Origin: DASUUR01 sp036373975
Lineage (GTDB): Bacteria; Patescibacteriota; Saccharimonadia; Saccharimonadales; Saccharimonadaceae
DNA length: 12,841 nt
Assembly: GCA_036373975.1 (NCBI GenBank)
Contig: DASUUR010000078.1
Span: 1 to 12,841 of the forward strand
Direction: 5' to 3'
Positions within the stretch are counted from its first letter, which is position 1; every line of letters begins with the position of its first letter. Below are positions 1 through 7,256 of the stretch, piece after piece. Under the pieces are notes generated by a model. That model was not told the origin of the DNA. It ran no database searches and was given only the letters and a program-made list of their open reading frames with translations. The position numbers and the translations under genes are program-made.

Positions 1-1
1 C

Positions 2-679
2 ATCCTCCGCAATAATGCCGAAGCCAGCGTTGAGGAGTTCGAGGAGATAGCAGAGGACATCGAAGCCGCCTACGGCCTCGTCGGCGTGCAGCTCGAGAAG
101 GAACTTACCTCACTACAGCACGCCCAAGCAAGTATACGTCGGCACGCCGCACCAGGAGCTCAAGCAATGAGAGAGCGGGCGGGAGACCTCAAGGGACGTG
201 TATCTGAGCTCACATTCCTGGCACTAGCAATGCGCGGCTTTACTTACAAAGAAAGCGATGCGTTCGTATCACAGTTTGGCGTAATGGGCACCCTAGAAAT
301 GGATCACGACCCAAACCCATTGCAGCGATCTGATCTTAAATTTACTCGAATCTATACCGACCAAGAGGAAACCCGCCTTGCAACTATTAAGGCCCAAGTA
401 AAAACTGCGGGCGCTCGCCGGGAATATGACCGAGACATTGCCATTCTTGTGCTGTACGATGCCACAGAACAAGCAATCGACTTCACAACAGGATCACCCC
501 TCTTACCCCAGGCTATTGTTAATGAGCTAAATGGCACCAATACCGAGCAGGATGATGCACTCATTCGGGAGGCAACTGATTATATGGCGCGAGAACTCAG
601 CCGAGCCGAGGTTGCCTCTGCCGTCGAAGGGTTACGAAAAGTTATTCAACAAAAAATGCCCGAACAAGTCGGAGCATAA
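2..679 (+). CDS. Hypothetical protein, 3' part only (5' end outside window)
   Basis: The frame is open from the first bases of the window and ends at TAA (677-679), giving 225 visible residues. The GTG at position 86 is merely an internal codon, since acidic coding sequence continues upstream of it, so the gene should be annotated as 5'-partial. I do not recognise the family. The visible protein is soluble-looking, rich in Glu, Ala, Arg and Gln, and probably mostly helical. The first 80 residues or so look coiled-coil-like. A more hydrophobic patch (LTFLALAM) is followed by mixed helix and strand and a helical C-terminus. No signal peptide or membrane segment is visible. It ends 13 nt before the antisense tRNA-Leu gene and is convergent with it. 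I see no terminator between the two. Confidence 0.75.
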   Translation: MLRNNAEASVEEFEEIAEDIEAAYGLVGVQLEKELTSLQHAQASIRRHAAPGAQAMRERAGDLKGRVSELTFLALAMRGFTYKESDAFVSQFGVMGTLEMDHDPNPLQRSDLKFTRIYTDQEETRLATIKAQVKTAGARREYDRDIAILVLYDATEQAIDFTTGSPLLPQAIVNELNGTNTEQDDALIREATDYMARELSRAEVASAVEGLRKVIQQKMPEQVGA

Positions 680-692
680 TTCAATTACATCT

Positions 693-779
693 TGGTACCG
701 CGGGCCGGACTTGAACCGGCACGAACTAATGTTCACCAGATTTTGAGTCTAGCGTGTCTACCAATTCCACCACCGCGGC
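693..779 (-). tRNA. tRNA-Leu (anticodon CAA)
   Basis: The minus strand folds as a class II tRNA. The acceptor stem pairs GCCGCGG with CCGCGGT. The anticodon stem pairs CTAGA with TCTGG around the loop CTCAAAA, giving anticodon CAA. A long variable arm is present, and the T-arm is CCGG-TTCAAGT-CCGG with one more closing pair. The discriminator base is A and the CCA end is encoded (693-695 on the plus strand). The long variable arm and the anticodon both say leucine (UUG codons). Its likely -10 box lies in the symmetric element at 809-814, which is shared with the sortase promoter. Confidence 0.95.
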
Positions 780-788
780 ATAAACGGT

Positions 789-818
789 TTGGTGTTCGCT
801 ACCATTGGATTGTACAAT
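789..818 (+). promoter_or_regulatory. Sortase promoter with palindromic, probably bidirectional -10
   Basis: On the plus strand TTGGTG (789-794), an 18-bp spacer and TACAAT (813-818) fit a sigma-70-type promoter, with a start near 825 and a leader of about 14 nt without a Shine-Dalgarno motif before the ATG at 839. The -10 is embedded in the perfect palindrome ATTGTACAAT (809-818). The minus strand therefore also reads TACAAT (814 down to 809), well placed for tRNA-Leu at 779. The minus -35 is weak. This is a sequence reading only. Confidence 0.55.
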
Positions 819-838
819 AAAAGACAGAATTAATCTAT

Positions 839-2086
839 ATGCGCCCACAAGAACCAAACACACCACAGAAAAATCCGGCTCCACAGCCTTTTCACCGTAC
901 TATTCAGCCGTTGCAGAGCACGGCCCGCCCAGCACCGCCGCAAGACCGCGAGGCAGCTGCTGAAATTATGCGCTCGCAAATAGACAAGCTATACGATAAC
1001 GACCCACCACACAAGCAAGCAATTAACGAGATCCAAGCGCAGCAACAGGTCGCTCAACCATCAGATGACACCCAAACCGTGTACGGCCGAACCCATGGCT
1101 CGCCAAACAGTGCCTCAGGGCCTGCCGCCCACCAACTTGAGCAGTACCATACCGCTTGGCAAAACTACTACCGGCAGTATTACGAGCGATACTACGTACA
1201 GCAGGTGCACGCAACACGTTCACAGCTTGCAGCGCGCGCCGAAGCAGCAGCCACAGTACCGGCCGCATCGACTCCGGCCAGCGATTCAGAGAGCGTCACC
1301 CCCGAACAAGCTATTAGCGAACTGCGCAACGACCTACTCGAAAAAGTTCGTGTCCAGGCCAGTAAGGTACGACGCAGCAGGCATTTTATGCCCGTGCTCA
1401 GCGCTCTTATCGTTGGGCTGGTTTTTTCGGTACTACAGTATAACCGCGTACTGGTTGCTCAGGTGTATGCCTATGTGAGTCCGGGGAGTATTAACCCTCA
1501 AAACATCGTGCTTGATCCCACCACAGAGCTAAAAGTAAGCAACGATCCGCGAATTGTCATTCCCAAAATTAATGTCGATGCTCCTGTTGTGTATGGGCTA
1601 AAGTCAATTGCCGAAGCACCAGTGCAAAAAGCGCTTGAAGATGGGATAGTGCATTATCCAATCCCCGGCGCCAACAGTGTCCCCGGCCAAGCTGGTAATA
1701 CGGCGCTACTTGGTCATTCAAGTAACGACGTGTTCGACAATGGAAGCTATAAGTTTATCTTCGTGCAGCTTGACCAGCTAAATAAAGGTGACACTTTCTA
1801 TCTGCATTACAAAGGAACGCGTTATACCTACAGCGTTACTAAAAAGGAAATTATCGAGCCTACAGAGATCAACAAGCTCACCGTCAAAACAAGTAAGCCA
1901 ATTGCAACTTTAATCACCTGTACTCCGCCAGGCACCGCCTTGAAGCGCCTTATTGTCGTGGGTGAGCAAATCAGCCCAGACCCTGGTAAAGCTACGACAG
2001 CACCGGTACAGTCGTCAGATAAAGAGCCCGAGAAGCTACCGGCAAACGCGCCGACCTTCCTTGAGCGCCTGTTTGGAGGGCAGTAG
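839..2086 (+). CDS. Membrane-anchored sortase (class D/E-like)
   Basis: This 415-residue protein is a sortase, a cysteine transpeptidase that anchors or polymerises surface proteins at the outer face of the membrane. The catalytic domain covers about residues 235-378. The catalytic His is in LLGHSS (H293), the Cys is in TLITCTPPG (C361), and the Arg follows at R370. A single membrane segment lies at about 183-207. The first 180 residues are Pro/Gln/Ala-rich, probably disordered and cytoplasmic. They include a very Tyr-rich stretch at about 103-120. About 40 Pro/Ser/Lys-rich residues follow the catalytic domain. The ATG at 839 is preceded by a good promoter but no clear ribosome binding site. 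No LPXTG-type substrate is encoded nearby. The gene abuts the convergent PEGA gene with no spacer. The family is certain; the class is inferred. Confidence 0.92.
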   Translation: MRPQEPNTPQKNPAPQPFHRTIQPLQSTARPAPPQDREAAAEIMRSQIDKLYDNDPPHKQAINEIQAQQQVAQPSDDTQTVYGRTHGSPNSASGPAAHQLEQYHTAWQNYYRQYYERYYVQQVHATRSQLAARAEAAATVPAASTPASDSESVTPEQAISELRNDLLEKVRVQASKVRRSRHFMPVLSALIVGLVFSVLQYNRVLVAQVYAYVSPGSINPQNIVLDPTTELKVSNDPRIVIPKINVDAPVVYGLKSIAEAPVQKALEDGIVHYPIPGANSVPGQAGNTALLGHSSNDVFDNGSYKFIFVQLDQLNKGDTFYLHYKGTRYTYSVTKKEIIEPTEINKLTVKTSKPIATLITCTPPGTALKRLIVVGEQISPDPGKATTAPVQSSDKEPEKLPANAPTFLERLFGGQ

Positions 2087-3532
2087 CTACTCAAGGATGA
2101 GTTTGCTGCTTTGTAGCGTTAGTCGCTTAGTTTCAGCGTTACGGCCCACGCTGAATAGCCGCTTACCATTCTCGCTTAGCGTCACATCATAGCCATCCTG
2201 CACCTTGGCAATAATTTGCTCATTAGCACCATCGAACTCAGCAATGCGTAGCGTATCACCAGCATCAGACCAAATGTAGTAATCGTCGAGCCATCGCAGC
2301 GGCGTTGTGGTCGAAATATTCTCACCAAAGGTTGCCTGCGCTGCGACATCGCGTTCAAGATCATAGGTGGCATACGAGGTACCGTTTTGCACAAATACGA
2401 ACCGCCCGTTGCTCGAAAACTTTAGCTGCTGTACACCCTTTGCGAATGAGAACTCGGCAAATAATCGACCGGCAACCTCGCTTGGTTGACTTGGATCTTT
2501 AATTATGTCGATTTTTTTACCAAAGGCAATTGCCAAATAGTCGTCGTTGAAGTAATTGCTGACCGCAACCTGGACAGCCGGCCCTGCAGCAGGGTAGCGG
2601 CGCACAATCGTTTCTTCTTTGCCATCTTTATATACTCCAGCAAGCTGTTCTTTGTCTCGCAAAGCAACATACGCAATGGTGTCATCCCTGTAGAGCATAA
2701 AGCGCTGTACATCACCAACAAGCGGTTTCGAGATAGTACCAGCGCCCAAATCGATTTTACGAATATCACCATTACTCAACACAAACAGCTGGTTACCGCT
2801 TGTGCCCGCAAAATACGCGTCGTCAATGGCAATACGATACTGTCGGCTTATGTTGACTGTTGCCGCCGGATCAGTACGGTCCACGCGCAAGTACTCAACT
2901 GTCTTGCCAACAGTGTATTTAACGAGAATAAAACGGCTCCCAAAATCCCACTGCGCCAACGAAAAAGCTCCCATTGGTCGTTTAGCGACGGCATATGATT
3001 CGGCAGGCAGCATAAAGTCGGTAAGTTTAGGCTGGGTTTCATCACGGATATCAATAAGTGTAAGATTTGGTTTTTTGGCATCTGGCTGTGCCGTAATCCA
3101 TCGACGATCAGGGGAGGCCAGCATCCCACTAAGACTCGGGAACTCTGTTACCGGCTCGGTTACGATCGACTGCGGAATAAGTCGGGCGTAATTAAGCCAC
3201 AGCAAATCACCGGCTTTCACCGATACGGTCTTTACCCAATCTCGATAGTTCTGCCGCTGAAAAGTTACCGTATGCTGCCCGGCGCTTACTGTGCTTTTTT
3301 CGGGCGTAGTGAAACCCATGTTTTTGTCATCTACTTTAACATTTGCATCGGAGGGGAAGCTGCGGAACTGCAGTAGCGACTGCTGCTCAACGCGACCGCT
3401 CCCTTGGTTAAACCTGTATCCAAGCACAAGTAGAATACAAATTACAGATATAATACCTACCGCTACGGTCATTACTCCGTACGTAAAAAAACGGATCGCA
3501 ATCTCGCGGCGTCGTGAAGTGTGTTGATGCAT
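2087..3532 (-). CDS. PEGA-domain membrane protein with beta-propeller-like C-terminus
   Basis: This 481-residue protein has a short basic N-terminus and one membrane helix (about 14-39). A PEGA-type domain follows at about 52-118 and contains SFPSDANVKVDDKNMGF and AGQHTVTFQRQNY; such domains are known in surface proteins. The remaining 350 or so residues are beta-rich. Short repeating strands such as LTLIDIRD, LFVLSNGDIRKIDL, IAYVALRDK and LKFSSNGRFVFVQNG suggest a WD40-like or TolB-like propeller. It should be anchored in the membrane with its bulk outside the cell. The role is unknown; peptidoglycan or carbohydrate contact is a reasonable guess from the PEGA fold. The start at 3532 is supported by an extended -10 box ending 6 nt upstream. 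The TAG stop touches the stop of the convergent sortase. Confidence 0.85.
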   Translation of the reverse strand: MHQHTSRRREIAIRFFTYGVMTVAVGIISVICILLVLGYRFNQGSGRVEQQSLLQFRSFPSDANVKVDDKNMGFTTPEKSTVSAGQHTVTFQRQNYRDWVKTVSVKAGDLLWLNYARLIPQSIVTEPVTEFPSLSGMLASPDRRWITAQPDAKKPNLTLIDIRDETQPKLTDFMLPAESYAVAKRPMGAFSLAQWDFGSRFILVKYTVGKTVEYLRVDRTDPAATVNISRQYRIAIDDAYFAGTSGNQLFVLSNGDIRKIDLGAGTISKPLVGDVQRFMLYRDDTIAYVALRDKEQLAGVYKDGKEETIVRRYPAAGPAVQVAVSNYFNDDYLAIAFGKKIDIIKDPSQPSEVAGRLFAEFSFAKGVQQLKFSSNGRFVFVQNGTSYATYDLERDVAAQATFGENISTTTPLRWLDDYYIWSDAGDTLRIAEFDGANEQIIAKVQDGYDVTLSENGKRLFSVGRNAETKRLTLQSSKLILE

Positions 3533-3538
3533 GGGCTA

Positions 3539-3547
3539 ATTATACCA
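3539..3547 (-). promoter_or_regulatory. Extended -10 promoter of the PEGA gene, leaderless
   Basis: The minus strand reads TGGTATAAT, an extended -10 with a perfect TATAAT (3544 down to 3539). Only 6 nt separate it from the ATG at 3532, so transcription should begin at or next to the start codon. No good -35 is seen, as is common with extended -10 promoters. Confidence 0.65.
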
Positions 3548-3576
3548 AGCCTAGGGCTAAAAGTAGTAAAAACGAC

Positions 3577-3605
3577 TTGCGGTTTTATGTCATTACACAT
3601 ACGAT
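3577..3605 (+). promoter_or_regulatory. Promoter of the DUF4367-like gene
   Basis: TTGCGG (3577-3582), a 17-bp spacer and TACGAT (3600-3605) precede the ATG at 3652. The predicted start is near 3612, leaving a leader of about 40 nt with a purine-rich stretch (AGAGAAGAGA) next to the start codon. The divergent PEGA promoter lies some 30 bp to the left. Confidence 0.5.
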
Positions 3606-3651
3606 AGTAGTAGTCAATTAGCATAAGCAACAACTTAAACAGAGAAGAGAC

Positions 3652-4647
3652 ATGGCGGGGAAGAAAACAATCATAATCAACGGCAGGCTGTATGATGCAA
3701 CCACTGGGCTGCCGGTGCAAGGTGAGGCGCCTCAATCGGTGTTTAAAAACAAAACTACCATCCCTGTATCCGATAGTATTACCGCTCGTCCCATGCAGGA
3801 TATCGCGCGCGTACCTCGTTCTGCAACCCCAGCCACGCAGATACACAGCAAGCTCGAGCGTTCCCACACTCTACGCCGAGCGGCCTTGCAAAAGCCGGCC
3901 AGCAATCACACGACGCACCACACCCGCAGTCGTGCCCATATGACGCGCAGCGAGCATATTAGTAAATTTGCGCCGTCCGCCCAACCCTCACCGCAGCACC
4001 CTAGCACCGAGCCACAACCAACCGCACCGCATCAGCCCGTGCTTAAACGAACCTACAAAAATGCCACCCATGCCGCACCGCCGCACACTCCCATTAGCTC
4101 ACGGGCCATTAAAGAGCACCTTATTCACAAAGAGTTATCTAAAAAGCCTGCTAAGCCTGCTGAGGAGCCTGAGCGCTTCTTCGCTAAGCACCCACGCACG
4201 CTATCTATTGTAAGTGCCGGACTGGCCGTTATGCTACTTGGCGGCTACTTAACCTATATTAACGTTCCGAATCTATCGGTTCGTGTGGCGGCTTCTCAGG
4301 CTGGCATTAATGCCTCTCTTCCCGAGTACCGGCCCGATGGCTACAGCTTTGACGGGCCACCCCAATACGCACAGGGGCAGGTAACACTAAAATTTGCTTC
4401 AACAACCGGTCCGCAAGGCTACACAATCACTCAAAAGGCCAGCGACTGGGATTCTCAAGCGGTTCTCGATAACTATGTCAACAAAGAATCTGCTGGCGCC
4501 TATAACATTCACAGCGTTCAAGGGCTGACTATCTACACCTTTGGCAACAAGGCAGCCTGGGTGAGCGGTGGACTACTCAATGAGATCGATTACGGCACGG
4601 CGCCCTTATCTTACAGCCAGATTGAGCAAATCGCCTCAAGCATGTAG
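3652..4647 (+). CDS. Single-pass membrane protein with DUF4367-like extracellular domain
   Basis: This 331-residue protein has three parts. Residues 1-180 are basic and rich in His, Thr, Pro and Arg, probably disordered and cytoplasmic. A membrane helix covers about 182-204. Residues 215-331 form an exported domain with LPEYRPDGYSFDG, VTLKFAS, YTITQKASDWD, YTFGNKAAWVSGG and LSYSQIEQIASSM, which is the pattern of DUF4367-like domains seen in anti-sigma-type and lipoprotein-sorting-related membrane proteins. The role is unknown. Start choice: the ATG at 3652 directly follows a purine-rich stretch and a plausible promoter. The sortase has the same layout (disordered inside, one helix, folded outside), which may reflect a common way of building surface proteins here. 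The domain call comes from remembered motifs and was not searched. Confidence 0.75.
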   Translation: MAGKKTIIINGRLYDATTGLPVQGEAPQSVFKNKTTIPVSDSITARPMQDIARVPRSATPATQIHSKLERSHTLRRAALQKPASNHTTHHTRSRAHMTRSEHISKFAPSAQPSPQHPSTEPQPTAPHQPVLKRTYKNATHAAPPHTPISSRAIKEHLIHKELSKKPAKPAEEPERFFAKHPRTLSIVSAGLAVMLLGGYLTYINVPNLSVRVAASQAGINASLPEYRPDGYSFDGPPQYAQGQVTLKFASTTGPQGYTITQKASDWDSQAVLDNYVNKESAGAYNIHSVQGLTIYTFGNKAAWVSGGLLNEIDYGTAPLSYSQIEQIASSM

Positions 4648-4675
4648 CCAAGCTCTCGCCTTGCCAGTCCATATC

Positions 4676-4684
4676 TGTTAGAGT
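4676..4684 (+). promoter_or_regulatory. Putative extended -10 of gltX
   Basis: TGTTAGAGT is an extended -10 (TG, one base, TAGAGT at 4679-4684) in the 45-nt gap after the DUF4367-like gene. It ends 8 nt before the ATG at 4693, so the mRNA would be leaderless or nearly so. The hexamer is imperfect, and read-through from the upstream gene is also possible. Confidence 0.35.
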
Positions 4685-4692
4685 AGAGCATT

Positions 4693-6108
4693 ATGACAGT
4701 TCGTACTCGTTTTGCACCAAGCCCAACCGGATTTTTACATGTCGGTGGTATCCGCACCGCACTTTTTGCATGGCTCGTTGCCCGCCAGGCTAATGGGCAA
4801 TTTGTACTGCGGCTCGAAGACACTGATCAAAAACGCGAAGTCGAAGGCTCTGCAGAACATCTGCGTGAGAGCCTGCTTGCTTTGGGGCTTGCGTACGACG
4901 AAGGCCCAGACATTGGCGGGCCATACGCGCCGTATCGCCAGAGCGACCGGCTAGAAAGCTACCGTATGTGGGCACAAAAGCTCATAGATGGCGGTCGAGC
5001 GTACGCCGATCCATACACCCCCGAGGAGCTACAAGCGTTTCGCGACGAGGCCAAAGCCAAGAAGCGTCCATTCTTGTACCGTAATCATCGCCCCAAGAAC
5101 CCACCGGCATGGGATGGTACGCAGGCACTTCGATTTAAGTCCGAGCCTAAAGACTACACTTGGCACGATGAAGTCATGGGGGAACTGTCAACCGGCCCAG
5201 AGGTAATTGACGACATTATCATCATTAAAGCCGACGGCTTCCCAACCTATAACTTTGCACACATAGTTGATGATGCCGAGATGAAAATCACACACATCAT
5301 TCGCGGCCAAGAATTCATCGCTAGCCAGCCTAACTACTTAAATATCTACGAGGCGCTGGGTCTTACGCCCCCAGTGTTTGCGACTATGCCACACATCCTG
5401 GCCCCCAGCGGTGGCAAAAAGCTTAGTAAGCGCGACGGCGCCAAAGATGTGCTTGACTACCTTGCTGATGGCATTTTAGTCGAAGCCCTGGTTAACTTTA
5501 TTGCTTCACTTGGCTGGAATGATGGCACCGAACAAGAGGTGTTCTCGGTCGATGAACTGATCGACAAGTTTAGCCTAAGCCGTGTCCAGCGAAGCGGTGC
5601 TCGGTTCGACGAACAACGGCTCGTGTGGCTAAATGGCCAATGGCTGCGCCGCCTGTCGCTCGATGACTTGTACGCCCGAAGCGCAAACTTCTGGCCAGCC
5701 GAGGCTGCGGCTGCAAGCGACGACTACAAAAAGCAGATCCTTTCGCTAGTGCAAGACCGCATTAAAACTTTGGCCGACCTACGAGATATGACGAGTTATT
5801 TCTTTACCGAGCCGACCCCTAACGAATCGCTTATCAGCGGGAATAAACAGCTTAAAAAGCTCACTCCACAAGAACGTACCGATCTACTACAGGCAGTACA
5901 CGGCTCACTCGAACAAAGTGATTTTAGCCCAGAGTCGCTACAGACCACCCTGAACACCCTGCTTGAAACAACTGGTCAAAAACCAGCCATCCTATTTGGC
6001 CTTATTCGGGTTGTCATCACATGGGCCCCGTTTAGTCCAGGCCTCGCTGAAACCATGGCCCTACTTGGCAAAGATCGCACCTTGGCGCGCATTCAAGCCG
6101 CCCTGTAG
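4693..6108 (+). CDS. gltX: Glutamyl-tRNA synthetase
   Basis: This 471-residue class I aminoacyl-tRNA synthetase charges tRNA-Glu. Where no GlnRS exists, such enzymes often also charge tRNA-Gln for amidation. The N-terminal motif FAPSPTGFLHVGG (7-19) carries the HIGH-type signature HVGG, RLEDTD lies at 40-45, and the KMSKS-type loop is KLSKRDG (243-249). The helical C-terminal half holds the anticodon-binding region and ends in the typical leucine-rich LLGKDRTLARIQAAL. No cysteine is present anywhere, so the zinc site of some bacterial GluRS is absent. Length is normal for the family. I cannot tell from sequence alone whether it is discriminating. A tRNA-Glu(CTC) gene lies 4.2 kb downstream. 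Confidence 0.97.
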   Translation: MTVRTRFAPSPTGFLHVGGIRTALFAWLVARQANGQFVLRLEDTDQKREVEGSAEHLRESLLALGLAYDEGPDIGGPYAPYRQSDRLESYRMWAQKLIDGGRAYADPYTPEELQAFRDEAKAKKRPFLYRNHRPKNPPAWDGTQALRFKSEPKDYTWHDEVMGELSTGPEVIDDIIIIKADGFPTYNFAHIVDDAEMKITHIIRGQEFIASQPNYLNIYEALGLTPPVFATMPHILAPSGGKKLSKRDGAKDVLDYLADGILVEALVNFIASLGWNDGTEQEVFSVDELIDKFSLSRVQRSGARFDEQRLVWLNGQWLRRLSLDDLYARSANFWPAEAAAASDDYKKQILSLVQDRIKTLADLRDMTSYFFTEPTPNESLISGNKQLKKLTPQERTDLLQAVHGSLEQSDFSPESLQTTLNTLLETTGQKPAILFGLIRVVITWAPFSPGLAETMALLGKDRTLARIQAAL

Positions 6109-6132
6109 CTCGCAATTCGCTTGTGCTTTTTG

Positions 6133-6138
6133 TATAAT
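6133..6138 (+). promoter_or_regulatory. TATAAT box of the DUF3048-HK-RR unit, leaderless
   Basis: A perfect TATAAT lies in the 35-nt gap after gltX. It ends 5 nt before the GTG at 6144 and 8 nt before the next codon, ATG at 6147. A normal -10 to +1 distance places the transcript start at the start codon. The -35 region is poor. Confidence 0.6.
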
Positions 6139-6143
6139 GCCAA

Positions 6144-7256
6144 GTGATGGATCAGCAAAAACCAACACTTCGGCAAAGAGTCGCTGTTTTAGTCCACAAG
6201 TTCTTTCGTAGCAAAAGGGGAGCTTACTATTTTCTGATAGCATTCTGTCTGCTAGTGCTCAGTGGTGTAGGGCTGCTTGCGTTCGTGAATCAACCCGTCG
6301 ATTATACGGCCTCAGGATTTTCTGCCCACCCAAAAAAGGAGCCTGAAAAATTTTACTCGCCGCTCACTGGGCTAGAGGTTAAAAACGAAGCCGCTACAAA
6401 ACAAGCAGTGACTGCCATCATTCTAGAAAATAGCCCGGACGCACGGCCGCAGTCTGGACTTAAAAACTCCGGGGTGGTGTTTGAAGCAATTGCCGAAGGG
6501 GGTATTACCCGCTTTTTAGCGTTATATCAGCAAGAAAAACCGCAGCTTATTGGACCCGTCCGCAGCCTCCGGCCATATTATCTTTCTTGGGCTGCAGGCT
6601 TCAACCCGAGTATCGCCCATGTCGGGGGTAGCTTTTTCGCGCTCAAAGAGGTGCGCAATGGTAAGTTCAGAGATATTGATCAGTTCTTCAATGGTGACGC
6701 CTACTGGCGAGCAAGTGATCGTTACGCCCCACATAACGTTTACACGAGCTTTAAGCGACTCGATGCCTTAAATGCCGCAAAAAAATACAAAACATCAAAC
6801 TTTACTGGCTTTTTGCGCCGAGAGATTCCAAAGAAGGGGCAACCCGCACCAGTGATACCAGGCAAAAAAGCCACCAAAATCCAAATCGAAGTCTCGAGCC
6901 CAACCTACAATCCTAGCTACAGCTACGATGCCAAGACCCAAACCTATCCGCGATCGCTAGGTGGCGTACCGCACACCGATCGCGAGAAGGGCCGAATCGC
7001 GCCCAAGGTGGTTATTGCTATAAAGATTGTCACTACTCTTGGCTTTGAAGACGGCTATAGGGAACAAATGAAGACCATTGGCAGCGGCGAAGCCTATGTC
7101 TTCCAGGGCGGTAAGGTTATTAAAGGGCTATGGCGAAAAAAGAGCAAGCAAACCCAAATGCAATTCATTGAAAAATCAGGCAAGCCAATTCCACTTGAGC
7201 GCGGGCAAACCTGGATCACCGCTATTCCTACAAACCGGAGCGTTACGTGGCAGTAA
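6144..7256 (+). CDS. DUF3048 (YerB-like) membrane-anchored protein
   Basis: This protein has 370 residues from the GTG at 6144, or 369 from the adjacent ATG at 6147; the sequence does not settle which is used. A basic N-terminus and one membrane helix (about 27-48) are followed by the DUF3048 domain. Typical stretches are YSPLTGLEV (71-79), ENSPDARPQSGL (95-106), EGGITRFLALY (118-128) and GPVRSLRPY (137-145). The C-terminal part (KGLWRKKSK through RGQTWITAIPTNRSVTW) matches the second lobe of the family. B. subtilis YerB is a lipoprotein of unknown function; here the anchor is a helix. The domain should lie outside the membrane. Its last 10 nt overlap the histidine kinase gene, which indicates translational coupling and possibly a shared envelope-sensing role. 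Confidence 0.9.
   Translation: MMDQQKPTLRQRVAVLVHKFFRSKRGAYYFLIAFCLLVLSGVGLLAFVNQPVDYTASGFSAHPKKEPEKFYSPLTGLEVKNEAATKQAVTAIILENSPDARPQSGLKNSGVVFEAIAEGGITRFLALYQQEKPQLIGPVRSLRPYYLSWAAGFNPSIAHVGGSFFALKEVRNGKFRDIDQFFNGDAYWRASDRYAPHNVYTSFKRLDALNAAKKYKTSNFTGFLRREIPKKGQPAPVIPGKKATKIQIEVSSPTYNPSYSYDAKTQTYPRSLGGVPHTDREKGRIAPKVVIAIKIVTTLGFEDGYREQMKTIGSGEAYVFQGGKVIKGLWRKKSKQTQMQFIEKSGKPIPLERGQTWITAIPTNRSVTWQ

Noticed and set aside
86..88. GTG at 86 as the true start of the first gene
   Set aside because: The frame is open to the window edge with similar acidic helical sequence, so the gene is 5'-partial.
531..746. 71-codon frame ending GPDLNRHELMFTRF
   Set aside because: Its end is simply antisense translation of tRNA-Leu, and it overlaps the first gene in another frame.
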